Positions 35,724 to 48,174 of a stretch of 64,000 nt of DNA are shown here, piece after piece. Position 1 is the first letter of the stretch, and every line of letters begins with the position of its first letter. The DNA comes from Phoronis australis (lineage: Eukaryota > Phoronida > Phoronidae): positions 186,001 through 250,000 of the forward strand of contig NMRA01000283.1 of the NCBI GenBank assembly GCA_002633005.1. The letters are read 5' to 3'. The notes beneath the pieces are model-generated. The model was given only the letters and a program-made list of their open reading frames with translations, did not search any database and was not told the DNA's origin. The translations under genes were made by a program, and so were the position numbers.

Positions 35724-38073
35724 TTTCCCGCCAAAATGTTATCTCACTAGTGAAATAACTTTATGTGTTAGTACACGGTTGTATCTGCCATTCGAGGCTA
35801 ATATTGTGGTATATCAACACTTTTCACGTAGATAATCATTTCTACACGTTAAGGAGACATGGGAAACGCAAACGGGTAAAAACATCTTTTAAACGGATCA
35901 TGAAGAATCTAGCTCTTTCAGTAAAGAATTTATAGAAAGATCGTCAGATTCATTGTCTTTGAAATAGACAAAAGACAAACTCTTTCATCCCATTACAGTT
36001 TTCAAATTCCCCGTCCGTAATAATATATGCGTGCGCATGCGCTCAAAGAAGACGGACTGTCTGCTGCTTGAAATCGCCTATGTTTTGTTTAGGTCAAAGG
36101 TAAAAATGTGCTACGTCTGTGTCTTGCAATACAGAGACGGGCTTTGCCTTGTGGTAGAAAAATCTACGAAGTGACGAGCAGTTGATATTTTGTTGTTTTT
36201 TTTTTAGAAATTTGCAGCTAAAAAAATCTTTGGCATCAACAGAAATCCAAGGTCTTTACGAACAAACCGAAAAAAACTGATGAACAGTTTGACTTCTGTT
36301 TCAGTGGCAGAGAATCACTTTGAGTAATTCAATTAAGTGAGTTTTGTCAAATTCTGTGCCACTTTAAGAAAAACGTTTGAGAAAACCATGCAATTAGGGA
36401 ACTTCCAGGAGGTCTGTACCACAGGCTTTTGTATAGTGTAAGGTGTCCCCCCAATATGGTAGTACAGTGTCCATGGAGGGGTCAATTCAAACAACACATC
36501 CTACGAGGAAAATAACCAAACGAAACTCATGGTCTGAAAGCATGTCACAAGATGACACACGTACGTAAGACTAACTGTACGAGCAATGCAATTGTTTGGT
36601 GAAAACAACAAAGCCAACCATTTGAACATGTAAATCTTGAACCGGCGTGGAGGGACAGAAATCTTTTCATACTCATGTTCATTAGATCACTTGATGTGGC
36701 CAACAGGTGGCGTGCAGATGGACAATTATTGTGGGTTTCATGGATCCTTAAATATGGAGAACCAGCCACTTGTTGAATTACAGATGCAAACCTGTAGCCT
36801 ACAAAATCAGAAAAAGGATCGAAACTTGGGATTCGTGTACCTCCAACTAATCTCCATCCCCCTGCATCATCACCATCTTACTATCCCAGGTCAGAATTGT
36901 TGTAAACAAAGTTATCCAGGTAGGTTTTATAATAAGCCATTCCAACAGTCAAACACACCACTGTCGCAACTTCCAGTAATTTTCTTAGTTACATCTTTTT
37001 GAACTTACGCTTCGAATGTTTCTGAAGGGTTTCATTAAATCTCCAAACTCCCCTAGCTATGGGTCTACAGATGGGTGTTTGGATTTTCAACCATCTTAAA
37101 GTTGACAACACTCGATGATTCACCTCCATGCAGTTACTTGTAAATTGTTTCTTCCGTCGTAGCTTGCAATCCATAATTTGTTTAGACATTTTGAATTTAC
37201 CAATCATCTGTTAATGAAACTAAATAATTGGTTTCCACAAAAAATCACGTCGTCTGTATAGGTAGCCAGCACTCAATTGGTTTGATTTGCAAGGTGATGA
37301 AATGTCAGACGACCGAGTAACCACGTGATTTGTTCACCAGGATTATCAAGGATATTTTATGGTTAATGTGGAGTTCATTGCACCAAACATGGCTATCGCC
37401 TGACGTGTGTATCTATGTGCGCAGAACACCTGGTCTTCCTATTGTAACACAGCAGGTACCTCAAAAGATTTTCAAAGAGAATGTTGATCTTATGAACGTT
37501 TAATAAAAGTTGAGTAAGTTGATGCTTATCCATTTATGATGATGAAAGAATTGTTTTACTTGAAAAATACTTCATTACAAAATGCTTTCATCCAGAAGTT
37601 AAACCAGGTGTGTTTGAGTCTGTAAGTTAGTGAGCTAGACCTAAATAAAAAACAGCATTTGGCAACTTTCTGAAGCAGCCCCAAAAAGTAATGAATAGCC
37701 CAGCACAACTGTTGTGGCTGCGTGGTGGTTTTCTGTTTGGACCTTCTCTTCAAAATGTTCAATCACACTAAACCCCAGTGTTTTGCGTCTCTTCGGTATT
37801 TTGCATCTCATATTTTGTCTAGCGGTGATTGAAGAAATACAACAGAAATCTCTTAAATCCAAGTTTTTATTTTTACTTTGTTGTATTTTTGTCACAGACT
37901 TTGTAATTCTATATGTTCTGGAGGTTCAAAAGACTTTGTTAAATTACCATAAGACGAGTGGCATGATACATGTATGAATAACTAGGGTTTTCCTGTGCTC
38001 CTACTTTTGTAGGTGTATCCCAAATAGTGACAAGCGCACGCCCATTTGAAGTTGTTTGTGAACCCTGCTCATG

Positions 38074-38133
38074 GGCGGCGCACCATAGGGGGCTGAGGGG
38101 GCTATAGAACCCAGATTTTCAGTGCTGCGCCGC
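38074..38133. repeat. Small inverted repeat GGCGGCGCA / TGCGCCGCC
   Basis: Nine-base arms flank a G-rich then mixed spacer of about 40 bases. It looks like a short MITE end pair. No second copy was noticed in the window. Confidence 0.45.
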
Positions 38134-38399
38134 CAATGATCATTTCTCACACGCTACAAATTTCCGGAATCATATAAGCAGCATTTTTTGCTCTGAAATA
38201 CACCTGTATGCAACTTAAGAAAGACTTCTTTTAGTGAATTGATAGCAGTGATACAATTTCCGTCAAATCATTTCAACTTGGAAACTTAAAAGTTTTCAAG
38301 TTTTGAATAACTCACTTCGGCTACTACATATAGTAATGTTGAGCATGAATACAGGTAATTGTTTCAGAAGCGCCACTACATGTACGTCAATAATCATGC

Positions 38400-38555
38400 G
38401 CGCACCCAGTTTTCAAAATGGGGGGCTTGGATTCCTGACGTTATGGACCTTTTGCTAACATAAGAGCGGGCTGACTAAAAAAAAGAAAAAAAAAACATTT
38501 CCTCGGACATTTTGTCTCTCAGGGGCGGACCTTTTTGCCCACTTCGCCAACAGTT
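38400..38555 (+). mobile_element. MITE family with GCGCACCCAG end, copy 4 (internally deleted)
   Basis: It begins GCGCACCCAG and keeps the G-run block, ttatggacctttt, an A-rich centre, and the end ttttgcccacttcgcc. The central part present in copies 2 and 3 is mostly missing. Confidence 0.6.
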
Positions 38556-41542
38556 CGTTACAGAACGAGAGGCGGATTTTGTTTGAAGATTCGTAACACA
38601 AAGGCGACCGAATTGCCCACAATACCGAGTGTAGTTCTTGTAAGACATAAGATAGAGAAATAAAATAGTTTATGTCTGTTATCTGACGACTTCTGGCATT
38701 GGCCGAAATTTCAACCTCAATTTTGTGAATTTTGTTGCTTGTGTCCGAACTCCAGCTTTCTTAGTTCAAACAATCAAACTAAAATATAAAGGCACACAAA
38801 TGTTCTAAAATTGTCTTTTTTATGTTCTTGAAGATTAGCGTCTCCAGGAAATCAGTTACCTTTTACATTCTGTTTGCGGTTATTTAAAACTTCAATATGT
38901 TTAATTTTTCTAAAAATGACGCCTAACCCATTCGAAGATGCGTTAAGCGAAAATAAGGAACCATGAAATTTTCTGAAATTGACAAATATTGGAAGCTAAT
39001 ATTTTGGTCGAGTGTTTGTTTCTATAGTACTACCAAAATTCCCATCTTCCGGGTGTTGCATGTCAGCCACTCCCGAGTTGATTAACTAGGAAACTCGTTC
39101 AACACTGGCGTTTCCTTTTTTGTTTATTTCCAACTAAAATGAATTTGTACAAATCTGACTGAGTTACCATCATAAATTGCACCATAGTTAAGAAACTAGA
39201 TACTGGTTAGATCGTTTGCATGCAAAGAAGCAGAACAAATACTTGATACATGTGTTGCGTAGATACCTTGGAATAGTTTGGTGTTGTGCTGCTTCGGGCC
39301 GGGCGTATTGATGGGCATCAGAGCACTTCTGGAAATGTACCGGTCCACGGGGTGTCAGAGAAGCTGTGTGGGTGAAATCCAAGAACCCCTAACTGTATGT
39401 CTAGACAGGGTAGTACTAGATTCAAGTTGTCTGAGTCATGTCTTGGGAACAGCGACAGAGGGCGACACAGGTTTCGTGGGAGTCAGTCAGTCATCAATCG
39501 TCAGTTCAAAGAGCCACGTGGCTCCGTAAAGTCGGGAGAAATATCTTAGTTAGTTCCTAGAAGTATTTTGTTTTATACTTCGCCCATCGAGTACTTCACC
39601 GGGATGACTGATAATGTTGTATCCATTATATGTACTCCGGAAATGCTTGTAAAAGGTTTCAACCTTCTTAACTACGACGCTCATTTAAGGCGGTTTATGA
39701 TGCTCCGTAAAAGACCGGTTAAAACAACAGTAATTATATACTGGTAGCGGTAATGTTAAAACGAAACTTCAAATGTGACAGAACCCTTCGTTGGCACGCG
39801 AAAAATTGCCTCATAAAAACCATGGAACAACACTAACCTGCCATTACTCGGAGAGAAGTGCCAGTTAAAATACATGTAGATCATAAGCAATGTACCATCT
39901 TTTTGTCCGAATGTAAGAATTGCCGTAAAATGGGTAAGACAGACGTACTCAGAGACAATTTGAATTTTACAAAAACGTTGTTTCCAACTTGTTCAGGACA
40001 AGAAATTCAAAGCGTACATCGTCGTGTACGCCCGTCACACTCATTCAAGTTACATAAAGTTGTCTGGCATAATTTTTTAAGAAAATATCAAAATTTTGTA
40101 TGATATACTTCACAGGCATTCTACTAAATCACCATGTAAAACAAAGAATTGTAACTTTTTACAATCATAATTATTAAAATCAGAAATCGGCACTTGGCAT
40201 TGCTTTGAAGTCCGATATAATGACAAAGTTTTTCGTATGAAAACACTGCATGTAGTCGCATTTGGACAGTTGTGACCAGATGTCGCTGGTGTTTGCCTGC
40301 GATGTAAACGGGTTGGTGAGATTCAATGATTAGGCTCAAAACTTTCCGACATGAAAATACTCTTTAAGTACGTAATTTACTATCGTAATTTACCACCGGC
40401 ATGTTACCTTCAACGGACGTGATCAACTGAAATACAACCAAACATTGTTTATCACCGCATTTTCAAAATACATGTAGCTTTGAAGAGTCATGGTCTTTTT
40501 AATTCGAATGTATTTAAGAGCAGCTGGTGTGTTTCTTATACCAACTTGTGCAAGGCTACGAGGGTGACTGTTCATTTCAAAAGCAATAGATGTCTTTGAT
40601 CACTTTCGCATCTAAATCTTATAATTGTTTAAATGTATCTTTTAATGTACATTAAATATATTAAATGTAAGAAAATGGGATTAAAAGAAACACGTCATCC
40701 TTTATTAAACTGCATTACCATGAAAGCTCCGCACAAATTATTATACATCCTGAAGCAGCAGCGGTGGATTTAAATTAACGACCGTAATGATTCCATCAGA
40801 ACACTGTAATCGCCTAATGTAGTTCAAAACTGATGATAAAAATTCTGATTAACTAATTAAGGTAATTTTAAGTCACGTATTTTTTGTTTCGGCTACAGGT
40901 ACGCCCAGTTAAGCGGTGGCGCTGCAATCAACAAGAAAATGACATAGTATCATTTGTTGGATATGTCGCTCTTGGATGATGACTTCGACTTCCTGGACTT
41001 TCTAAGGTTGGTTGAGGATAAACCATGAAAAACGTTTAAAATATCCTCGAATAAATTTGGCGTCTTTGACAGACGAGCAAGTCAATGTTTTATATCGCTA
41101 AGTTAATTTCTGTGTTTGTGTACATTTTCAATCACTGATGTTTATCATAGAATAAAACTACACGTTCACTTATTGTGTTTAGTTAACTTCAGGATACTTG
41201 AACTAATACCTATGTCAACGGGTGGACGGAGGCAGCCGGGGACACTTCGCAAAGTTGATGATGTTTTGACCAGGGAAACCTTATTAGGTGATGAACAGGG
41301 GTTTCGCAGCCCACTTGTGCACATTTCTGCACTGAGCTATATCTTGGATGACCATACTTTCTAAAAATATCAAAAAGGTGCATCAATTTAACGACCTTTT
41401 ACGATAAATCGGCAATTAAAACTCACGGTATGCACTTACAGAAGATCAGCTGTCTTCACGTTGTGACAAGACTGAACGCGATAAACTACAGGTCAACATT
41501 GTGTCGTAATGAGCAAAGAATGTCGACCTCACTCGTTCACGT

Positions 41543-41661
41543 TCGCGCTTGACGTGTAGTCGAAGCTCTCCAAAAATGGAACACGACGCATACGCGTGCG
41601 TAGACCTGTGACCTTTGGTTAATCAAACGTTCGCGTTCGCACTTAACGTGTAGCCTAAGCT
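41543..41661. repeat. Direct repeat, unit about 34 bp, spaced 85 bp
   Basis: CGTTCACGTTCGCGCTTGAC followed by gtgtagtcgaagct at 41543-41576 recurs with three or four changes at 41628-41661. The palindrome-like acgcatacgcgtgcgt lies between them. Confidence 0.55.
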
Positions 41662-42596
41662 GAGCTACTAGAAATGTGACATTTCTTCGGACACTAAAAG
41701 TTATTTTGAACAAAATAAAGACAATGATAAGCGTTGTGATTAGTTCACAAACTCTAAGTTATTTCTATTACAGTTTTCTAAATTATCACTTCGTCTTCGT
41801 TTGATGCAACTTTTGATTTAATTCATAAAAATTATAAAAGTCCTATTTTAAGAGCATCTCATGCGAAAGTGCAAAATTTTTAAAACAATTCCGAAAGCAT
41901 TTGGAGAACAGTGCGTAAATCACGATGTCTGAAAGCTTCATATGAATTTAATCAACCTTTTCTGAGACATGATGGACCGAAGTTTGCAAAATTGGCCTTT
42001 TTTCCAGGGTCCTACATACATTTGTAACCTTAAATTCGTAACGTTGATGTTGCGTTGTCAAAAATTAGTTCCTCCTTTGCTATCGAAGTGCTCTACATTT
42101 TGTGGTTAGAAATGATCCTCCTGTTGAGTTTCAGAAATTCCTTAAATGGATTCGTCCTTTACATTGATGGCCTTTATTATGGGCAAAGTCTTGACTTAAA
42201 GTCACTCAGCGACAGTCAATCATACTGTGTTCTCAGGCAAGCAGGGTCATAAAATGTAATAAATAACCCTGCCTATCAAAGTATAAAACCACTTCTTGAA
42301 AAATGCAAATTTCCAAGAATTAACAATTCTAGATAACACATACGTAAAGCATAGAAAAGTAACAGAAATGGGTGTTCGAACAGTAAAAAATCGGTCTAGA
42401 TTCGTTGCATTATGAGTCGATCCAATCGAGTAATGGTGGTGAAAAGTTAGCCATCTATGGGGCATGTTCCTTGCCAGTCTTCATCAACCTGTTTACCCAC
42501 AGGATCATTTGCAGAATTTTCCCGTCAACGTGGCAGCCACATCTAATGTTGGAACACAGAAAGGAAATTTACAGGTTCAAAATTCATTAACTGTCG

Positions 42597-42627
42597 GCGC
42601 TACCTTTCGTAGCACGAAAGGTAGCGC
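42597..42627. repeat. Near-perfect hairpin
   Basis: GCGCTACCTTTCGT and ACGAAAGGTAGCGC form a 14-bp stem around the 3-base loop AGC. It is not followed by a T-run, and nothing nearby indicates an RNA gene. Confidence 0.75.
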
Positions 42628-42639
42628 TGTGGCATGTTG

Positions 42640-43010
42640 TTTAACATCGCTACTCATTGGTCAAAGTAATGAAACCGACGTCATAACATTCAGTCATTCC
42701 CATTGATTGAAATCTGGGAAATCCCTTTCAGTTTACTGTTACGTAGTATGGCGGCCACCTTTGTCTTGAATAGTTGCGATTTATCAAAAACGGGCAGTAA
42801 TCGAAATAAACAAACTCAAGGAAACCCCGATCCCGTAGCTAAGCCTGAACAAGTACACTTCAGATAAGGCGTGTGCAAGTGGTGGCGATATGATCGATAA
42901 ACTTCCGACCAAGCATGCGCATTGATGCCCACACACGGAATTTCGTGTGTCGTTCATCGTGTTTCCAGAGGGATACTTTTCAGTATAGGTGGCGTTGTGT
43001 CAGATGGTAA
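42640..43010. repeat. CRE/CCAAT-bearing dispersed repeat, copy 1
   Basis: It aligns with 55370-55725 over about 360 bases. Shared blocks are cattggt, a CRE-like gacgtcata, tttcagttt, tacgtagt, gaatagttgc, ggcgtgtgcaagtgg and aggtggcg.tgtgtcag. After about 42780 both copies can be read as a frame GSNRNKQTQGNPDP / DSDRVKQNQGNPDQ, suggesting a former 5' coding exon; here the frame lacks an ATG and stops at TAA. Confidence 0.7.
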
Positions 43011-43012
43011 TT

Positions 43013-43275
43013 CAGTGCTGCCTCGTTTTTGTGCCACAGGAATTTCACATGTTAGCTGTTGTTGTTGTCTGATTATCTAGTTTTTCTCGATTGCGTTTCT
43101 CTATTCGTCCTTCCAGTGCCCACCAAGTATTACTGCTGTAATCTGAAATTATCCATCTTCCCGCTATGAATAAGAGACGCGAAAATGTACCCGATTTCTA
43201 AAATAGGGCACACGCTTTTTTATTTCCAGGACAAAGAGGAGTAAATTATCGACGTGTAATCCGAGACGGACCTAT
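43013..43275 (+). repeat. Dispersed repeat, copy 2
   Basis: This is the partner of 2006-2325. The start region reads MPTKYYCC and then breaks. It lies directly after another repeat (42640-43010) that also occurs at 55.4 kb, so the block is a composite. Confidence 0.7.
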
Positions 43276-43780
43276 TTCAGTTGTTTGCGTTTTCGGAAGT
43301 TGTTCGTTTGCGTGTAAGCGTAGATTCCAAAAACGGGGTTGGTTATTTAGAGTTGCACACCACAATTTATAAATACGACGGAACAATTGATCATTTGATT
43401 TTTGAACATTGGAACGTGAGTCAGAGATAAACGCACAACACAGGAATCGGTCTGCTTTCCTGCTTTGATGACACTCCTTTTCGGACCAATCATGAAAATC
43501 TGATCATAGTGTCCTGAAAATGTCTCGATGAACAGCAAGATGTAAACTTAGATTATGACAGTTTATTCAGCATCGTTGAGTTTAGGCCCTGGTTAGAGGA
43601 TTTTGAATTGAATGACTGACATGGGCCACTACACAGGGGGGGGGGGTATATAAACAACAGCATGTAGAAATTCAGATTTTCCAGTGTGATGAAATCAAAC
43701 GCTTAGCCGAACCGGGACATTGCAAACATTTTAACTCCAACTAGAGCTAAAAAGCGACACCTGGCACACATCCACAAAGC

Positions 43781-43905
43781 AAATTGACCTATCGCCCGGA
43801 TTTTGATTTTGAGTGACGTTTTAAATGACCAATCAGAACGCAGCACTCTTGACACACCTTCGTTACCCGACAAGCAACACGTTGACGGGTAAAACTTATT
43901 GTTTG
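43781..43905. repeat. CCAAT-containing dispersed repeat, copy 2
   Basis: Partner of 7899-8030 in the same orientation, with the same block gaccaatcagaacgcagca. Confidence 0.6.
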
Positions 43906-45151
43906 TTTGTAGGGTGTCACGTTACAAGGGAGCGGAGCTTGCGAGTGGTCAGCTAACGCGTTATTCCATCCAGACTTAGATGAACGCGTTAACGTGTAAA
44001 ACTCGCACGCTCTAACAAATGAATCACTTGTAGTTCCATAAGATGTGCACTTTCGTCTGAAAGTAATCACGTCTTACCAAGATTTTACGTTACGATATTT
44101 GCTACGAAGTAAATCACCATCCATGCACGCAGTTACACTCATCGGGATATGACGCTTTGATTCGCGTTCACGCAAAGAGGTATACAGGAAATTTTGTCGA
44201 GCAAACTAACGACTATTTTATACTAGAAACATGACTCATGACTGAGCAATGCTTTTAAGTTGTTGATGTGCGTGTAGATCGTAGCGGAATGAGAGAGAGC
44301 GACTGCGTGCTTCTTGTTTTCCAAAACAATAAACAGCTGACTGAGTCTGGACACAATCTCTTCAAAATACAGATTCATTCTCATGGGATTTTTGTGGATG
44401 TTTTTTGATTTTTTCCGAAAATTGTTACTCGAGTGATCACATGTGCAATTTTTGCATTAAAAAGTTGGAAAAGTCCGCCGCAAACATGACCGTGCGTCTA
44501 TTTGATGAAATTAGTGACTTACGACTTTATTACCCTTCCACTTCAAGATTGCCGACTAAAGTTTTATTCAAATAATTAATATAAGCGTATCACAGTCCAG
44601 AAACAATTTACATGAATTAACTCGGTATCTAGCTATTATGTGTATATTCTCAGAGATTTTCATTTGAGCATAAACGTTTTTTGTTATTCGTCTTAGTTTT
44701 TGTTGGATAAACAACGCGTATCATAACTTCCGCGCCTGCGGAAGAATGCTAAAACAAGACAGAATTACTTGAATAGCTAAATCGCGCTCAACTCGTCACT
44801 ATAAGAAAAAAAAATAATTGTGGATCGATTTCTGTCCTTTAAAACCGTTATAAATTGATTTTTATGCTTGGAACTAATCTGACAATATCTTCCAACGTTA
44901 AGTGGCTGTTGTTTTGTTTACCGGCTATGCAGGCAGGCATGTTCTTATTAATATTGCGGTTTGCAAGCCATGGTGCGTTTGCTCGCCTTCTTTATAAAAG
45001 TAATGCATCAGCATTCCTGCATAGGCCCTTAACCACTTCACCATCGACAGATATTGTGTCGGGGTTATTTCGCAATGTACATCAAAATAATCCGACCTGC
45101 GTAGTTTTACAACTAAGGCCAGCATACGACTTTGGCTACGATTTACACGCG
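43906..45151. other. No gene recognised
   Basis: The 133-codon plus frame (44855-45256) runs into the MITE at 45157 and gains its GPPPPPW-like end from the C-run, so it is not a gene. Confidence 0.5.
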
Positions 45152-45156
45152 TTTTA

Positions 45157-45484
45157 CATAAGCGGATTTAGGGGGGGGTCATGGGGTCCACCCCCCCCCC
45201 CTTGGCTGCCGCCAAAAATAAAACAGGAATACAGTAAGAGCGTGAGGAAATATTGAGTTTATTAATTAACCCTGGTAATGACGAAGTGGCCGAAACAAGG
45301 TGTAGGAAGCGTCTCCCCGTTTTTTTATTTTTAGTCGTGCGGTTGCATTACAGCAAGGAGGTCCACACTCTCAGAAATCCAAGCCCTCCTTCATTTCAGG
45401 CTGGATGTGCGCATGCAGTCGTGCTTTACGTGATTGCCCGAGACAAAGTGTCGCCCCCCTTAAGGTATCCTAGATCCGCCACTG
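45157..45484. mobile_element. MITE of the CAGTGGCGGAT-terminus group, 328 bp
   Basis: The left end is CATAAGCGGATTTAGG and the right end is CCTAGATCCGCCACTG (inverted). A perfect 5-bp duplication TTTTA flanks it (45152-45156 and 45485-45489). It is homologous to both ends of 10280-11244, sharing ggctgccgc, taaaacag, attaaccc.ggtaat and cgtgcttt.cg. Confidence 0.85.
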
Positions 45485-45489
45485 TTTTA

Positions 45490-46325
45490 CCCAACGTAGT
45501 AGGTGAAATTTTGTGTTCCGCGATCAATGATTTCGTTCTTACAACTATTAACTAGGTGGCGGTTCATAGCTGTTGTCAGACTCAGAACATCACGTCATTC
45601 TTAGTGTTTTGTATATCGTCATTTTCACGTTAATTAATACATTGAACTCAACGACTCGACTGCTGTACTTCTGACGCGGAAAGCAGTTTTCGTAATTTTG
45701 GGATTAGGTTATTTTGATTGTCCTTGGAAATATCTAATAGGCAAACTGGTTGAATTTTCGATTTTCGTGTTATGTTTTAATGTGAACATAAAAGCAAGGT
45801 TAAAGAATCGAACAAAACTTTCACGCGAGTCAAGATTTCGTCAGAGTTGTCAGTTACTTTATTGGTGCAGATCATGAACTTTTTAATACATAAAGGTTTG
45901 AAAAACGTCAAAACAAGTGCCTGTATGAAGAAATTTCTACACGAAACGTTTTGTTGAGCCTTCAGAGGAAGAAAATTTAGCGTAGCGTGTGCCGTTATCC
46001 AATACGTGCCAATGAGGAGGAACAGACAAACTTATTCTCATCTTTGGGTTCGACGGTTTTTTTAACCCATGGCGACACTGAAAGACGAGAGTAATTCACG
46101 GAATAAAACACCATATCAAGCAAGGATTAGTGTTTATTTTAGAACCGTAACACAAAAGTGTTGGTAACCTACACTTAGTCTGTACGTCACAAATAATCAG
46201 ACAAATGACCCGGACTTCCCCGCCCAAACGTGTGAGCGAAAGCGGAATTTCCCGTCATGACGTCTAAGTGCGGAAACGGTATTTTGTCCGATTACTTTTG
46301 AGTCCTATGACGCGTGAAATAAATA
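45490..46325. other. No gene recognised
   Basis: No frame over 60 codons with supporting features. Confidence 0.5.
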
Positions 46326-46989
46326 CAGGGTGCCTCAAGCTTTCATCGTACTTTAAATGAGAATTACTCAAAAAAGAGATGGTGCATTCAAGCGCATTTT
46401 GACGAAATGTGGAAGTTTTTACTAGAACGACCTTTGAAAGTATGCACTACTCTGGCGCTTAAACAGTCAAAAGCTTTATTTGCTATTGCAATCATTAAAT
46501 TTAAAAAACATGAAATGGGGATGTCAAGGAAGTGGTGTTTCAATGTCAGTCGATACGTATGGTGCAACTTCCCTTACAGCTCGTCAGCTATGGAGACATC
46601 GCAAACTACTTCCGAAATTGCCTCATTTCACGTTTTGGAGATATTTCCCCGGTCAAAGAGCTCTACAGACCTGAAACCATTCGATTGCTTTTTGTAGGGA
46701 TACTTGAAAAGTGAGTCAACATAATAAAAAAATAAACGCAAACAACGGTTGATCTGAGGACAGCTTTCATAGAGCGATTGCGAGCAAACCAAGTGATGTA
46801 TAATGGCTGCCATGAAAAATAGAGCAATGAGTGTTCCCGCGACAGAGGAGTGCATACAACTGTATGAAGATTGTAATCCTACGTGAGTAAGAACTCCTAC
46901 TCTTTGCTGTTAGCAAGAAGCGTTTCAATACACTTTATACCCTCTCTTGTTTGATTTTCCTTTTATTTGAATAATCTCGAGACACCCTG
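46326..46989. mobile_element. Mariner/Tc1-like non-autonomous element
   Basis: The left end is TA|CAGGGTGCCTCAAG and the right end is CTCGAGACACCCTG|TA. The inverted ends differ at two positions in 14 and are bounded by TA on both sides, as expected of TA-targeting IS630/Tc1/mariner transposons. The interior of 664 bp has only short overlapping open frames and no DD(E/D) transposase. Confidence 0.65.
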
Positions 46990-47951
46990 TATGGTTACGC
47001 GTCTTATATTCGCGATCATGTGTTAACTAGAAAGGGATCGATTTTCGACCACCACGATCTCTGTTGTTTGGCAAACAGGTTTTGTTATTAACTTGTTTTC
47101 CTATCAAGAGCACTTATCCACAATGAGTTTTCGCTAGAAATATGTTGACCTCCTTGCTGGCACGTAGAAGAATCAGGTCTCGCCAAAGGCGATTAGTTGT
47201 TGATTGTTTTAAAATCTTCAATTTATTAGTTTCAATGCTATTGTCAATATTTATGGACAAAAGCAATTTGCCGACCTTTTCTGTCAGTTTAAAGTTTCCC
47301 TTATCCATTGCAGTAGTATGATTATGTTTTAAAATCGTCTCTTGCGTACGCATTTGAATTTCAGGCTAAAATCGATGTTTTTGAAGTTTTATTTAGTACC
47401 AGTATACACTTTTGCCGTTCCAATCATTCTACAGTGAATTTTTCGTAATACATATTTAGAGCTACAAAAGCGATACAATCCGTTGTGTCATTTGTGATTT
47501 CATTACAAATAGTCAATTCTCGTTGTTGGCTGACAAACATTCGTTGAAATCAATGCTGGTTACGTTATCAGATAAATACGCTTAAAATACTCTGCCTCAG
47601 GCCAAATTTAACATAAATCACTAATACTTATATTAATCGTGTTTTCTTTTTCTTGACTACTTCCACTGATTGAGGGCACAAGCATCTGTAGCGCGACGTA
47701 GAAGCTTCGTCAAAATCCTGGGCAACATCCAATAGAGCAAAATATGATCTGCTTCTAAATACCAACAGCTATCAAAATTTCAATCGCGCTTTCATTTCTG
47801 TGGACCCAGCGTTTTTTCTTTCAGTCCAAACTCTCATGAAGCCATTTGAGGCTGTTTTTTTTTCAATTGACGTTGTTATGCCCAGAGGAGACGCATAAGC
47901 CGTTCTAGTTACACTAATTTTCACGAGTTTGCTCAGGAGACGAGTATCAGG
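46990..47951. other. No firm gene; one coding-like minus frame
   Basis: At 47353-47114 a 79-codon minus frame reads KLTEKVGKLLLSINIDNSIE, then TNKLKILKQSTTNRLWRDLI. Its composition is protein-like, but no family is recognised. Confidence 0.3.
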
Positions 47952-48168
47952 AGAAGGTGCGTGTACGAAGGATGCAGTAACGGCAGTCGGACAGACAACA
48001 TTTCAGTTTTTCTGTATCCAAAAGACCCTAAGATCGCCCAGAAATGGCACAGGCTCGTGCGTCGGACACGGGTACAGTTCAGGTGCCACCCTGTGCTCAG
48101 CGCATTTTGAGGAATCTTGCTTTGACCCGTCGCAGAAACGTAGATTTGATGGAGATTTCTCCAACCTG
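47952..48168 (+). pseudogene. THAP-type zinc-finger exon with a one-base frame break
   Basis: THAP domains are C2CH zinc-coordinating DNA-binding modules of about 90 residues, found in host transcription factors and at the N-terminus of P-element-like transposases. From about 47952 one frame reads RRRCVYEGCSNGS..., with the first Cys pair spaced C-x4-C, then FLYPKDPKIAQKWHRLVRRT, the typical FPKD/W core. The domain then continues one base out of frame as ATLCSAHFEESCF, which supplies the C-x2-H pair (CSAH) and the closing Phe. The shift falls near 48081-48085 and could be a true mutation or a sequence error. The exon ends at a consensus donor, CCT|GTAAGT, at 48169. Upstream CAG trinucleotides at about 47935 and 47950 are possible acceptors. 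No AVPTIF box is seen, so it would need a further exon. Whether this is a host gene or a transposon relic is open. Confidence 0.6.
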
Positions 48169-48174
48169 TAAGTG
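48169..48174 (+). promoter_or_regulatory. Splice donor after the THAP exon
   Basis: GTAAGT directly follows the codons for FSNL at the end of the THAP frame. It is a perfect six-base match to the metazoan donor consensus, and translation stops in-frame (TAA) if it is read through. Confidence 0.6.

Larger units (their letters stand above)
35724..41542. other. No gene recognised apart from the listed repeats
   Basis: It contains the MITE copy at 38400 and the small inverted repeat at 38074. Frames of up to 121 codons (36637-37002) show no motif and no splice-consistent structure. Confidence 0.45.

Noticed and set aside
36637-37002. 121-codon open frame, plus strand
   Set aside because: No motif, no conserved Cys or hydrophobic pattern and no splice consistency.
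42801-42860. Possible 5S rRNA-like words (ccccgatcccgtagctaag)
   Set aside because: No 5S internal promoter or length. The 55-kb copy differs, so it is a chance resemblance in a repeat.
44855-45256. 133-codon open frame, plus strand
   Set aside because: It runs into a MITE and gains its proline-rich end from the C-run of the element.
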